64,000 nt of DNA, taken from contig NC_091262.1 in assembly GCF_042477335.2 (NCBI RefSeq), positions 72,774,001 through 72,838,000 on the forward strand, given 5' to 3'. Positions 1 through 10,965 of the stretch are shown here, in pieces; position 1 is the first letter of the stretch, and each line of letters starts with the position of its first letter. This stretch comes from Ovis canadensis (taxonomy: Eukaryota; Chordata; Mammalia; Artiodactyla; Bovidae). A program made the translations under genes and the position numbers. A model generated the notes under the pieces. It was not told the DNA's origin and searched no databases. It saw nothing but the letters and a program-made list of their open reading frames with translations.

Positions 1-417
1 ACCCCTCTGAGCATCTCCGCAGGCTAGCTGTGCTGTCCTTGGAGGTCAGCTCACACAGCAGGACTCAGATCCTGGAGGGTCTGAGCTTCAACCTTACACA
101 GGTATCAGAGTTCGTCAACCACCAAGGCTTCCAGAACCTTCTGCACACTCTCCACCTCCCAGGCAACAGGCTATAGATATGCATGGGCAATGCCTTGTTC
201 CTGAGCCCTGAGAAACTGCTTCTTCTGAGATTCCTCAAGGATTGTGCAACCTTCTGTGAGTCTAGACTCTTCTGCACCAACTTCAAAGACTCTGTGATCA
301 TGACCCAGCTGATCAACCACCACATTAGGGAGGAAACTCAGGGGAAGGTTGTGAATTTGGTTAGCAAGCTCAATGCCAATAGTATGATGATGCTGGTGAA
401 TTACATGTACTTCAAAG
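1..417 (+). pseudogene. SERPINA4: SERPINA4 pseudogene, exon 2 remnant
   Basis: It begins inside the PLSIS segment at the first bases of the window. The frame changes near position 22, continues as LAVLSLEVSSHSRTQILEG, and meets TAG at 172-174, where human kallistatin has Glu (LPGHGLET against LPGNRL-stop). Beyond the stop the same frame stays readable as GNALFLS, then LFCTNFKDS, LINHHIREETQGKVV and LVNYMYFKG. A normal donor (AAAG/GTCAGT) follows at 418, in the same phase as the other two serpins here. Confidence 0.88.
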
Positions 418-425
418 GTCAGTGT

Positions 426-835
426 GTTGGTGAATCCCACGTCTTCCCTTTCCCCCTAACTTATTGAGTCTCACATGTCAAAGAGAAACCCATCAAAACA
501 GAAAGTGGATGGATTGAGTCTGATACATTGAGCAGCCTTCAGGAAATTTAATGTTAGAGCATCAGATATTTAAGTTTGTATAATATTAAGATTTCCATCC
601 CTTCATACTTTTAGACAGGTTTTCTTACTTATTTTTTAATAACAGCAATGTATGTGTGACAAACATCTTCTGAATTCATATCAATGCTTTACCCCTTACC
701 AAGAGTGCAAATCCAGCAGGCTGTTTGCTTGAAGTGAGGATATGAGTCCCTGCTTCAAGTTTTGTTTCTAAGGATCAAATGATGTCACATATTTATATGT
801 TCCTTAGAGGAGGGCCTGAAGGGATTGGCAAGCTT
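426..835. other. SERPINA4 pseudogene intron 2, first part: no feature seen
   Basis: AT-rich intronic sequence just after the exon 2 donor. I see no exon, RNA gene or recognisable repeat in it. Confidence 0.5.
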
Positions 836-1045
836 TAGGTCCCAGCCAAATCCAACAGACCACTTGTTTGTGTAAATAAAGATTTATTGGTACACAGCCA
901 CACCCACTCATTTACGTATTATCTCTGACTGCCTTTGCAAGACAGAGATCAACTGTTGCTACTGAGACAGAATGACCAGTAAAGCATAAAATGTTTACTT
1001 TCTGAGCCATTGCAAAAGAAGGTTGCAGATCTCTGAGCATTAGAC
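836..1045 (-). mobile_element. Old hAT-type DNA transposon fossil (subfamily unresolved)
   Basis: The stretch around TGTAAATAAAGATTTATTGG, ACACAGCCACACCCA and AAGCATAAAATGTTTACT matches from memory a common mammalian non-autonomous DNA transposon of the MER/hAT group. I cannot name the subfamily, and the orientation is a guess. It predates the ruminant SINEs around it. Confidence 0.4.
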
Positions 1046-1931
1046 ATGCTCAATAAATATAGCATTTGTAATTACTCTAATGACAATAATTTTGAAGACC
1101 TTTAAAAATACATAAAAGTATAAAAACATAATACAAAGTATAAAAATACATGGAAGTATTAAAGGAAAAATAGAAGTTGTCCATAATCTTGCCTTCCTGA
1201 GCGAACCAGCATTATTGAGCCTAATTCCTTCCAGTCGTTTATTTATACACATATGTTGATAGAGTTGAAATCACAGGGGGGACAGTTTCAGACAGTGTGT
1301 ATCACTTAGGGTGCCATCCAGGGAGCAGAGTGACTGTAAGTGTTAAGAGAAAGAGGATTGTCCTAGGAATTAGACCTGCAGTATTTGTGGGAGGGACTAG
1401 GGAAGTGAAGGTCTGGAGGAAGATTTTGGAGGGACAAAGAAAAAGGCACTGGAGCTGGTGGGCAAGTTGGAACTTCTCTGGAAGTCCAGCCACCAGATCG
1501 GTTCCACATAGGGGCAGCTTGGGAAGAGGCCCAGGCCGTGGTCTGGGGACACAGTTGGGCACCACAGAGGAGCTGGACATTGAACTTGGAGGACAGCATG
1601 GGTATCTGCAGCATACACCTCCTCTGGTCTGTCCATCATCTTGTCTGCCTTCAACGGGCTGTTTCACATTTGACTCCCAGTCTCATGCTGTGACCACCTT
1701 GAATCTACAGGAAACACAGTCTGGGAAACAGCCCCAGACTAACAATTCAGCCACACTGGTCATTGCTTGCATTTCACATGTAGAATTTTTACACATCATT
1801 GAAAATTTAAAAAAAAAAATTTAAATTCTGTAATAACTATAAATTCCCTGGAAGTTGCTGAGTTGTGCGGAGAGGTCCCATGTACCTTTCACTCAGGTTC
1901 CCTTGGATAATATCTTACATTTGCTGCCCTT
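1046..1931. other. Intronic or old-repeat sequence, no gene seen
   Basis: A 175-codon open frame at 1297-1824 lies here, but it has no recognisable domain and no start context, and its composition is that of non-coding DNA. An A-rich tract sits at 1807-1822. Confidence 0.4.
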
Positions 1932-2130
1932 GTTTAGTCACTCAGCTGTGTCTGACTATCTGCGATCCCATGGCCTGTAGCCAGCCAGGCTCTTCTGTCC
2001 ATGGAATTTCCCAGGCAAGAATACTACAGTGAGTTGCCATTCCCTTCTCTAGGGGATCTTCCCAATCCAGGTGTTGAACCCACATCTGCATTGCAGGCAG
2101 ATTGTTTACCACTGAGCCACCCAGGGAACA
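1932..2130 (-). mobile_element. Bov-tA SINE
   Basis: Full-length Bov-tA type SINE in reverse orientation. The BovB-derived tail (GTCACTCAGCTGTGTCTGAC) lies on the left and the complement of the tRNA-derived head (CACTGAGCCACCCAGGGA) on the right. Confidence 0.85.
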
Positions 2131-2811
2131 TCTTACATAATTGTATACAGTTGCAAACCAGGAATTCATTTATAAAATTTTATTTTATTTATAAAAATAA
2201 ATAAACTTTATTCAGATGTTATCAGTTTTCACATGCACTCGTGTGTGTGTATTTTTACACTTTTGAAAAACTTATTTAGATCTCATTTCAGTGGCTGTAC
2301 AATATTCTATTAACTCCATTCAATTGGAAAAAATAATATAATTTACATGTATAATATACACTATCACCACACCCAAATCTCTGGCCAGAAATAATGAAGT
2401 TTTTGATGCTCTCTTCCCGTAACCTTCTTTCCAATTGGGTTAGTGCTCGTGGCACAAAGCAAAAGGCTCTCCAGAAATAGAAGGGAAATAGCCTGCCCTC
2501 TGACACGTTTACCCATCACTTTGGGGATATAAATGTAGCCCCAAGCCCTCAGTCTAGGTCACATGGTGTGGAGAGTAGAATGACTGTGGCTTATCTTCAA
2601 AAAAGAAAAGTACCTAGAAGAAAACAAACCAGAGATGTGCAGCGTCTTTGTAGATAAAATTATGTTGAGAGATACTGACGTGGGCAATTGAAAAAAAAAA
2701 AGTATACTGAATTTAGGAATAGGGAGACTTGATGTGCTAAAGATGTCAGCCCCCCACCAACTGATCTAAATTTTTTATGTAATCCCAACAGTTTTGGGGG
2801 TAAATTTTTGT

Positions 2812-3068
2812 TTGTTTTTGGCTGTACTGGGTCTTCGCTGCTGTGCACAGGCTTCCTTTAGTTGCCGTAGGTGAGGGCTGCCCTCTGGTTGGGGTGCACA
2901 GGCTTCTCTCTGTTGCTGAGCGTGGATGGTAGTGTGTGAGGGCTCAGTAGTTGTGACACGTGGGCTGAGCTGCTCTGCAGCACGTGGCATCTTCCTGGAC
3001 TACAGACTGAATCTGTGTTCCCTGCATTGGCCGATGGATTCTTAACCACTGGACCACTAGGGAAGTCC
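2812..3068 (-). mobile_element. CHR-type (tRNA-Glu-derived) SINE
   Basis: Reverse-oriented cetartiodactyl CHR-type SINE: T-rich start, GGCTGTACTGGGTCTTCGCTG, and the terminal complement TTAACCACTGGACCACTAGG ahead of GAAGTCCC. The short flanks AACAGTTTT and AACAGCTTTT look like a diverged target-site duplication in the L1. Confidence 0.75.
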
Positions 3069-3809
3069 CTCCTAACAGCTTTTTAAAAGATTATTTTTGG
3101 TGCCAGTTAACAAGCTGATTCTAAAATGTATGTGAGAGAGCAAAGGGCTAAAAAGGGAGAACCTGCCTGCTGGGGAGCAAGACCGGTTATAATCTATATT
3201 AATTTAGACTGTGTGGTACAGGTAGACCAAGGGGACAGAATAGAAAGGCTGGAATAGAACCCAGAAGTGGCCCCTTGGATATACAAACATCTGATATTTG
3301 ACAAAGCCTGCATGACAGAATGTTGAGAAAAAGGATAGTTTTTTTTTTTAAGTTGTGTAGGGATAGTACCCTCATGGGGGGAAAAAAGTGATTTTGTATA
3401 CCTCCCTCCTACTGATAGTAAGCATTCATTCCAGGTGACGTAAAGTTCTAAATGCGAAAGGTAAGAGCAAAGCTTGTAGATGGTGGAGGGAAGTATCTTC
3501 AGGACCTGGAGGTGGGAAAATGTCTCTAAGCAGGACACAGAGATCTAACCATAAAGGAAAAAACTGATACGCTCACTGTTAAAGTGGAGAATTTCAGTCA
3601 CCAAAGCACACCGTTATGAAAGTGAAAAGACAAGTCAGGGAGGAGGAAAACACTGACAACATACAGAATTGATAGACAACTAGTGTTCAGAGAGCTGCAA
3701 ATCACTAAGAAACAGCCCTATAGAAATATGGGTCAAAAACGTGACCTGGCACCAAGCTAAAATCAAATGAACAACCCCCTACCAAAACTAAAAATAAACT
3801 TCCACGTGC

Positions 3810-4018
3810 TTGTGTTAAGTTGCTTTAGTCATGTCTGACTCTGTGCAACCCTATGGACTGCCAGGCTCCTCTGTCCATGGGATTCTCCAGGCAAGAGTAC
3901 TGGAGTGGGTTGCCATGCCCTCCTCCAGCGCATCTTCCTGATCCAGGGATTGAACCCGCATCTCTTACATCTGCCTGCACTGGCAGGCGGGTTCTTTACC
4001 ACTAGCGCCACCAGTTGA
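3810..4018 (-). mobile_element. Bov-tA SINE
   Basis: Reverse copy with GTCATGTCTGACTCTGTGCA, GGCAAGAGTACTGGAGTGGG and TTCTTTACCACTAGCGCCAC in the expected order. It is inserted in the older L1. Confidence 0.85.
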
Positions 4019-4356
4019 TCCATAAACACAAAAGAGTACTCAATCTTACTTTAAACTGAGTAAGGCCATGTCTGAACCACAATGAGCTACCACTGCACAA
4101 CACCAGGTTGACAAAATGAAGTCCAGCAATTTCAAGTAATGGGTGAAGACATGAAAAGATCTTGTTGGGTATCCTCTTGGATCTCTTTAGAATCTTTCTG
4201 AGCCCCCAGATCCATGCCCCAGGCAGGTCCAGTGTTGAACTGATGGGATGGTAAGATAAGGGCCTGGAGTGATGGTTGGGAGGATGTGTTTCTTGGATGG
4301 AGGATGGGATTGTTGGTGCACGGATGCCTGGTACCCTCTTCCCTTCTTCCCTCCAG

Positions 4357-4630
4357 CTCTGTGGGAGAAACCATTCATCCCTTTCTTGACCGCTCCCCAC
4401 AACTTCTGTGTTGATGAGGACACCACCATCAAGGTGCCTACGATGCTGCAGGATACCCAGCACCACTGGTACCTTCACGACAGGTACTTGCCCTGCCTGG
4501 TGCTGTGGACGGATTACCAAGGAAACACAGCAACCCTCTTTATCCTTCCTAACCAAGGGAAGATGGAGCAGGTGGAAGAGGTTTTGACTCCCAAGATGCT
4601 AACAAGATGGAGCAACTTGCTCCGGAAGAG
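4357..4630 (+). pseudogene. SERPINA4: SERPINA4 pseudogene, exon 3
   Basis: This exon is fully open, bounded by CCCTCCAG at the acceptor and AG/GTAATC at the donor. It encodes LWEKPFI, VDEDTTIKVPTMLQD, HHWYLHDRYLPC and FILPNQGKMEQVEEVLTPKML, closely matching human kallistatin. It is 274 nt long, one codon longer than the 271-nt exon 3 of the SERPINA5 and SERPINA3 genes in this window; the extra residue also occurs in kallistatin. This exon carries no lesion of its own. Confidence 0.9.
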
Positions 4631-4865
4631 GTAATCCATCAGGGCATGGTGCAGGCTGAGTCTTCACTGTGAACCCTTCCAACAAGAGCCAGTGCCCCAA
4701 ATTGGCAGAGCACCAGATTATGGAAGAAGTCTTACTTTCTCCAAGACTTTCCATGGGTTTCCTTAAATAAGGATTGCCAATATTGTATCTAAATTTTGCC
4801 CTCATCAGTGAAAAGAGAACCAGACTAGGAGTTAGGAATCCTGGGTTTAGATGTAGCCCTTATAC

Positions 4866-4975
4866 TACCCACTCCAGTATTCTTGCCTGGGAAATCCCGT
4901 GGATGGAGGAGGCTGGTGGGCTACAGTCCATGGGGTCGCATAAGAGTCAGACAGAACTAAATAACAACAACTTGT
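4866..4975 (+). mobile_element. Bov-tA SINE, 3' fragment
   Basis: Only the 3' half is present, from ACCCACTCCAGTATTCTTGC to GGGGTCGCATAAGAGTCAGA, ending in an AACAACAAC tail. It lies in intron 3 of the SERPINA4 pseudogene. Confidence 0.8.
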
Positions 4976-5292
4976 ACTGCACACGCCCAGGAGGAAGTGA
5001 CACTGGCTCTCTGAGGGTCCACATTGTGCAATGAATGAATAGATTTCTGGTCACGATGCCGACCATTCTGCTACAGAGGCATTGAGGAAAACCCCACCCA
5101 CCCACCCCAGGAAGTAGCAAGGAAGCTTTCACATCACCCTGAGGCTATGAGGAAGAAAAGTCTTCAAACACACATGAAAAAAGGACCTCAGGCCAAGGCC
5201 ATATTGGGGTGGGAAACTCACACAACTCATGTGGTAGAGGAATTCTATCCAAAGAAGTCACCGGTTTCGAACAAGTGAAAACCATGGGGTCC

Positions 5293-5583
5293 CATCAGTT
5301 TAGTCGCTCCGTTGTGTCCTACTCTTTGAGACCCCATGGACTGCAGCACGCCAGACTTCCCTGTCCATCACCAACTCCTGGAGCCTGCTCACACTCATGT
5401 CCATCAAGTCGGTGATGCCATCCAACCATCTCATCCTCTGTCATCCCTTTCTCCTTCTGCCCTCAATCGTTCCCAGCATCAGGGTCTTTTCCAATGAGTC
5501 AGTTCTTTGTATCAGGTGGCCAAAGTATTGGAGTTTCAGCTTCAGCATCAGTCCTTCCAATGAATATTCAGGACTGATTTTGG
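5293..5583 (-). mobile_element. BovB LINE 3' fragment
   Basis: The reverse complement encodes the BovB C-terminal hallmark (RTDSLEKTLMLG, EGRRRKG). The copy is truncated at its 5' side. It lies in intron 3 of the SERPINA4 pseudogene. Confidence 0.85.
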
Positions 5584-5874
5584 CCCCATCAGAGACAAAG
5601 GCAAAACTGCCACACGAGGAGACATGTATCCCCTGACATGTGTGCAGAAAACTACCTCTGCTTAGAAGAGCTGCCAAAGGAAGGAGGCCTTGCAGATGGC
5701 TGACCCTGGGGTCAAAGGAGCCTGGCTTTAAGTCACCGGGAGCACTCACTGAGGGCATGGCACAGAACTTGATGGAGTGAGGGCAGGGAGCGAGTACCCT
5801 TGAGAAGAGCCAAGCCCAGATGGGACCCCTGGCTAGTTCAAGAGTCCAGTGTTTTAACCCACTGCCTCTTTCAG

Positions 5875-6026
5875 CCATTTTTACAGGAAGCTCAAGTTGT
5901 ATCTCCCCAAGTTCTGGCTCTTGTAGATTAGATCAGATTTTGCCCAAGCTGGGCATCACAGACCTGTTCTTGCAGCGGGCTGACTTGTCTGGCATCACAT
6001 AACAGCTAAACCTGCAGGTGCCCAAG
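5875..6026 (+). pseudogene. SERPINA4: SERPINA4 pseudogene, exon 4 (frameshift and stop)
   Basis: After a CTTTCAG acceptor the exon reads FYRKLKLYLPKF. It then loses about 8 nt relative to the kallistatin SISGS codons, which shifts the frame. The rest, LDQILPKLGITDLFLQRADLSGIT, is legible in another frame and is followed by TAA at 5999-6001, where human kallistatin has Lys. The donor CCCAAG/GTAAGT is intact. Confidence 0.87.
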
Positions 6027-6414
6027 GTAAGTCATCCATAGGTATCAACCCCTGGAGACCTTGGTGGGGGTGGGGAGGGAACTTTTACCTCTTGGAAGGT
6101 GCTGCGTGCTGGGTGCTCTCCCAGCCACCGTATGAAGTCTCAGAGCCCGAGGTTTACTCAATAATCCCTGGGCATAGGGAGCCAAGAAGTAGCCCACCAT
6201 GTGCTTGGGTATGGTTCTCGATGCTGGGAATCCAGGGCCACCAGGCCCCTGCCCTCAGAGAGCGGTCCCAGTCAAGTCATAGATGGTGGCAACAAGAGTG
6301 ATAAACGCAGAGACAGAAACAGAGGAAGGATGCAGATGAGGCTGTGTTGTTCCATACATTTCTTAGGTGCAAAAAGGGACCCATAACCTCAGTTATGTAA
6401 GATAAAGTTGTGCT

Positions 6415-6545
6415 AGAGGGTAGAGTCTTGGGTTTGAGAGTTCAAGTTTCAGTTCTGCCTCTTATGAAACACTGAAAAGTTGCCCACCCTCTGGATTTAC
6501 CTTCCTCATCTATAAAACAGAGATAAGAACTTGACACCACAGGAT
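6415..6545 (-). mobile_element. MIR SINE fragment
   Basis: A TTGGGTTTGAGAGTTCAAGT stretch, then CTTCCTCATCTATAAAACAG, as in MIR; diverged. Confidence 0.6.
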
Positions 6546-6737
6546 GGTTAAGCAGATTTAAAAGAGCATAGACACACAGCTGTATGTAATCGCTGTTGTA
6601 CAAATAAGGGATCATTAGCTCAGTGACCTTCCCCTTGGTGTAGAAATCCCTGCTGTGTTATCCCAACAAGTGGCTCTGGTCTTGAGTGGTCTCTGGTCCC
6701 TGCAGGCTTCCCTAAGCCCTGACTCATGCCCTCTCAG

Positions 6738-6924
6738 GCTTCCCTGGTGGCCCAAATGGTAAAGAAGCTGCCTGCAATGCCCTGGGTCAGGAAGATCCCT
6801 GGAGAAGGGCATGGCTACCCACTCCAGTGTTCTTGCCTAGAAAATCCCATGGACAGAGGGAGCCTGGCAGGCTACAGTCCATGGGGTCACAAAGTGTTGG
6901 ACATGACTGAGCGACTAACACACA
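6738..6924 (+). mobile_element. Bov-tA SINE with target-site duplication, next to SERPINA4 exon 5
   Basis: Starts with the tRNA-derived head GCTTCCCTGGTGGCCCAAAT and ends in an ACACACAC tail. It is flanked by CATGCCCTCTCAG (6725-6737) and CATGCTCTCTCAG (6925-6937). The right flank ends 27 bp before exon 5. A branch-point-like CTAAC and the polypyrimidine tract remain between them. Confidence 0.88.
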
Positions 6925-6964
6925 CATGCTCTCTCAGAGCTAACACTAGTCATTTCCCTTTCAG

Positions 6965-7162
6965 AGTTTCCACAAGGCTGTCCTGGAGGTGGATGAAGTT
7001 GGCACTCAGGCTGCAGGGGCCACCAGCAGTTTTGTCACCTTTTGGCCCTGGGACAACCACCAAGCCCTTTGGTTTAACCAGCTCTTCCTTGTGGTGATCT
7101 TTTCCACCAATGCCCAGAGCATCTTCTTTCTGGGAAAAGTGGTCAACCCCACAAAACCATAG
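6965..7162 (+). pseudogene. SERPINA4: SERPINA4 pseudogene, exon 5 with reactive loop and native stop
   Basis: The acceptor is TTTCCCTTTCAG. The exon is open to TAG at 7160-7162 and encodes SFHKAVLEVDE, the hinge GTQAAGATSS, the loop FVTFWPWDNHQAL and the C-terminal strand FLVVIFSTNAQSIFFLGKVV. Against human kallistatin the loop is one residue shorter. The usual Phe-Phe before the scissile bond is Phe-Trp, and the conserved FNRPF is FNQLF. These changes suggest relaxed constraint even in an exon without stops. Confidence 0.87.
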
Positions 7163-7324
7163 CCCTCCTAGGGCTGGCTTGTCTGTTACAAGCAGGAGGA
7201 CATAGCCTGGAGGGCTAGGTGTGAGAAGCTCTGGGCTTGGAGTGGAGGATACAGAAGATGCTGAGGATCCGGGGCAGAAGTTGTTGGTGAAGGATGTGGG
7301 TGGTATCTGAAGGGTGTGGACTGG

Positions 7325-7535
7325 ACACCCAGCTCCTTAGGGCTGTGTCACCCCAGACACAGATCATCTAACCTCTTTGAGCAGGTTTCTACCCTGGAAA
7401 GTGGAAACATCCACCACCACCCCCACGGCCCAGGGTAGTTATACAGATTAAACGAAATGATGACTATGGGGAGCCTGGCTCAGCACTTCCCATATAGTGG
7501 ATACTCAATCAATGCATCCCTTTTCCATCCCTCTG
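7325..7535 (-). mobile_element. MIR SINE
   Basis: Diverged MIR-like sequence: ACCTCTTTGAGCAGGTTTCT, AGATTAAACGAAATGATGAC, then TGGATACTCAATCAATGCAT. It follows the SERPINA4 pseudogene. Confidence 0.55.
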
Positions 7536-7995
7536 GGGTTTGCCAGTGGTCCCCTGGTACACCTGGTCCCAGACACAGTGGTGAGATGTTCCAAGTTCCA
7601 GTGAGTTCACGAGGTGTGTGTGTGGGGTAAGCGGTAGTGGTGTGGGCAGCCAGTGGACAGGGCAGGTGCCGTTTCAGAGCCAGGGTTCAGAAGGCCTTGG
7701 CAGGGAGCGTGCCCACCAAGGCACCTGCTACCGAGACTGGAGATGGAGGCTCAGGGAGGCAAGCAGTCTCCAGGGGCAGCTCAGGCCCCGCCCACCTGTG
7801 GTCACGGGGATGTGGCCAGTATCCCTCTCAGAGCAGGTTGCCATGGCCATGGACTGAGCTGCACAGGAAGGAGAAGCGTGAGATGTAGGGGTCTAGAGGC
7901 CTATCTTCCCCTCTCTGCTGTGCCATCGAGGTGCTCTGAGACGTTTGTGGTCCTTCCCCCTCTGGACTTCAGTGTCCCCACCTCGGTAATGTTAG

Positions 7996-8478
7996 CTGGC
8001 CCAGTATTAAAAAGCAGAGACATCACTTTGCTGACAAAGGTCCATCTAGTTAAAGCTATGATTTTTCAGTCATCGTTGGATGTAAAAGTTGGACTATAAA
8101 GAAGTCTGAGTGCCGAAGAATTGATGCTGTTGAACTGTGGTGCTGGAGAAGACGCTTGAGAGTTCCCTGGATAGCAAGGAGATCAAACCAGTCAATCCTA
8201 AAGGAAATCAACCCTGAATATTCATTGGAAGGACTGATGCTGAAGCTGAAAGTTCAATACTTTGTCCACCTGATGCGTAGAGCTGACTCATTTGAAAAGA
8301 TCCTGATGCTGGGAAAGACTGAAGGCAGGAGGAGAAGGGGAGGACAGAGGATGAGATGGTTAGATAGCAACATGAGTTTGCGCAACCTCTGGGAGATAGA
8401 GGACAGGGGAGCCTGGTGTGCTGCAGGCCATGGGGTCACAAAGAGTTGGACATGACTTAGCAGCTGAACAACAACAAG
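7996..8478 (+). mobile_element. BovB LINE 3' fragment
   Basis: Sense-strand BovB 3' end. ATTAAAAAGCAGAGACATCA opens it; then follow codons for EINPEYSLEGLMLKLK and [12 protein letters not shown]. It closes in AACAACAACAAG. Confidence 0.87.
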
Positions 8479-9439
8479 TGGCCCAGCTCTAGACCATCTT
8501 TGAGTTTGTGAGGTGAAGCCTCTGAGGAGGGACCACTCAGAGTCTGTAAGAATAAACCTCTCCCCCTCCCAAAGGAGGAGGCAGGCTGACAGGACCTAAC
8601 TGTGTTTGTCCTAAACCTCAATAATTTCCAGCAAATGCATTTCTCTGGGCAAGGTCTAGTGGGTTTGGTTCGTTTGTTTGTTTTGATGGTGAGTGTCAGA
8701 GGCAGCAGAAGGTCTCACAGCCACAAAACCAGAGTTTTCACTGGTGATGAAGAAAAATAGACTGAGAGCCATACATGGAGCTGACGATTATTCAAGAATC
8801 AAAATAGTCCAGGGACTGTGTGACCTGGTCCTGGTCCTTGGCCCAAATAATGCCACGATGGCAGGAATAGGATTGTGGCAGGAAGCTAGGAAGCCAATAT
8901 CTGGAGCAGGAGACAGACTTTTGATGGAAAAAGCCATGGGGAACAGAGTGAGGAGCAGAAGTTTCTGGGGGGTCTCCCCTCATTTCCTCTGAAACACAGC
9001 TGATGGCCTCGGGCGTCACCAACAGAGAGAAGATCCTATAGGAGGAAATATCTCAGCAACACCAGCCCAGCACTAACCGCACCAGCTCTGGGCTACAAAG
9101 TCAAGGGCCTGCCAGTGCTCAGCACCAAGTCCTCCAAGGCCCCGAGGACCTCACTCTGTTCTTGCCAACCCCGGTTTGATTGGTCCATTTCCACCTGTAC
9201 CTGCTGGGATGTTGGATTCTATTTTTCAACAGCCAGGCAAGAGATAGTTAAGCCCAGGCTGACTCACTCCCCTGTCTGCCCCTACAGCAGCAGGGGGTGG
9301 GTGTCTTCTTCCCAGACAAGCCTGGAAGAAGATGCAGGCCTGGGGTTACCATGGCAATGAAGCTGCTGGGGTGATGTAAGGAAGTGAAGCTCTGGTAGGA
9401 GGAAGGGGAGGAGAGGGGTGCAGTCCCCTTGAGAGTGAT
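8479..9439. other. Intergenic SERPINA4-SERPINA5, no gene seen
   Basis: No serpin exon, RNA gene or clear repeat was recognised. Short open frames (for example 8693-8992) lack any family signature. Confidence 0.4.
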
Positions 9440-10010
9440 GCTTTCTTCTTCTGATTAAGCTCATCTCATTCCCTCCTCTGCTCAAAAGCACTCAATGGCT
9501 CCCTATTGTCTCCAGGATAAAGTTCAAATTCCTCCAACTGTAGTCAAGCCCTGCCCCCCCACCAATCTGGCCCCTGCCTGCCTCTCCTGCCCCCCACCCC
9601 TCTCTTGCCCTCACTCGCCCAGTGACTGCACTCAGGGAAAGTCTGAGTGTCTTCCCAGCCTGCCCATAGCTTCCTACCTTTGGGCTTCTGTCCCTTCAGA
9701 TCCCTATCACCCAGAACGCTCCCTTCCCCATCTCTGAGAATCTACTAGGATTTCCAACAAGTACCTCCTGCTGTCCCTAAAGCAGACGGTCTTGCTACCA
9801 TCAAACATGGCTGCCTGACATTAATCTCTGCCTCCCACTGGGTCAACCCTGGCCCCTCTTAGATGGAATGTCTCAGAGGGAGGACCCTATTCACATTGCA
9901 TTCTCTTCACTCACCTCAGTACCTGACCCCAGTGTTGATCGTCTGGCCTGGCACGTGACTCAGGCCCAACCAATAGCTGGTGACTGAATGAATGAATGGA
10001 AAAGGCTGTA
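9440..10010. mobile_element. L2 LINE 3' region
   Basis: The order CACTCAATGGCTCCCTATTG, CAATCTGGCCCCTGCCTGCC, then a TGAATGAATGAATGG end fits an old L2 3' region. Open frames here come from its C-rich composition. Confidence 0.55.
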
Positions 10011-10965
10011 CCCTGAGCAAGGTCCCATGTTATTTGTTCTGTATCACCACCCCCTGACACACCCCAGGGATTGATTGGGTAAATATTTAGCCCAGCTTCT
10101 CAGATTTCAAAATGTCCTTTTGGAGCATTAAAAAAAGAAAAAAAAAGATCCACAGGGCTGTGTGTGACCCTTGTTTTGCTACTTGCGAGGCACACTGTGG
10201 GCATGGAGTTCAGTGTTGGGAGGGGGCGGGTATGCTGGTGATTTCTGTCATTCTCCTCTGGCAAGAAAGGCACAGTCTTTCTGCACTTGGCAATTGGAGA
10301 GTGGAGGGAGGCAAGGGAGTCACGAGTGTCGTGGTGGAGCCTGGGGGACCTGGATGCCAGTGGATGGATGAATTGCCCTGCCCTCATAAGCAGGTGTAGA
10401 GAGAAGCATCGCGGGTTCCTTTGGTTATTCATTCTCTCATTCAACAGAGTGGACTGGCCACTAGCCAGGAAGCCAGGGGGATTTCCTCAATGCGAGAAGA
10501 GGCATTTGAAACTTGGGCTGAGACAGAAAGTCTGCATTCCCAGCGTCTCTGTCGCCTGCACTGAGGGCAAGCTCTTACCTCTCTGGATTTCAGTTTCTGC
10601 ACCTGTAAGTGGGTACATAATCCCGTAGCACCTATAGAGGTAGGGAGCAGAGGACATGGGATCCCCAGAAGATCCAGGCCGGGGAACCCCCGGCTCTGAC
10701 GGAGCCTGTGAATGTGTGGACATGTGAAGGGCAGGAGGGTGTCCGTTCCATCCCTGGCTGCCTGGGAAGGCGAAGTGTCCTTCTCTGAGCCAGAGCAGAG
10801 CTAAGCCTAATGGTTTCCAAGCTCTGAACATCTGCAGCAAGCAAGGCACAGTGACAAGTGCTTTCAGGGAGTTACCAAGAGGCCATGAGCATCTGAGCAC
10901 AGAAACTGGACTTGGAGCCAGAATGCTTGTGCTCAAACCTGGACTCAACCCATGACTGAGTACAT
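10011..10965. other. Intergenic, no gene seen
   Basis: Contains an A-rich tract at 10129-10146 and several overlapping short open frames on both strands. None shows a conserved domain. Confidence 0.4.

Larger units (their letters stand above)
2575..4175 (+). mobile_element. L1 LINE fragment (ORF2 3' part), interrupted by two SINEs
   Basis: Signs of L1 ORF2 are the sense-strand codons around AAAGATGTCAGCCCCCCACC, the TGTGTGGTACAGGTAGACCA stretch and the later CCACAATGAGCTACCACTGC motif. The copy is heavily diverged with no open frame, and is split by a CHR-type SINE (2812-3068) and a Bov-tA (3810-4018). It lies in intron 2 of the SERPINA4 pseudogene. Confidence 0.65.
1..7162 (+). pseudogene. 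SERPINA4: SERPINA4 (kallistatin) pseudogene, 5' end outside window
   Basis: Four pieces in serpin order match human kallistatin as I remember it: 1-417 (exon 2, cut by the window edge), 4357-4630, 5875-6026 and 6965-7162. Telling stretches are ILEGLSFNLTQ, HHWYLHDRYLPC, FILPNQGKMEQVEEVL and SFHKAVLEVDE. In other mammals kallistatin is a secreted inhibitor of tissue kallikrein. Here the reading frame is broken by a shift near position 22, an in-frame TAG at 172-174, a deletion of about 8 nt near 5910 that shifts exon 4, and a TAA at 5999-6001. Splice donors and acceptors of the visible exons still look usable, and the terminal stop (7160-7162) sits where expected. The order A4-A5-A3 agrees with the human cluster. 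I am confident of the family and of the broken state; loss of all function is an inference. Confidence 0.88.

Noticed and set aside
1297-1824. 175-codon open frame
   Set aside because: No family signature, overlaps open frames on the other strand, and ends in an A-rich tract; looks like chance.
3194-3538. 114-codon minus-strand frame
   Set aside because: Antisense of a decayed L1 ORF2 region.
5441-5878. 145-codon minus-strand frame
   Set aside because: Half is BovB 3' end, the rest intron 3 of the SERPINA4 pseudogene.
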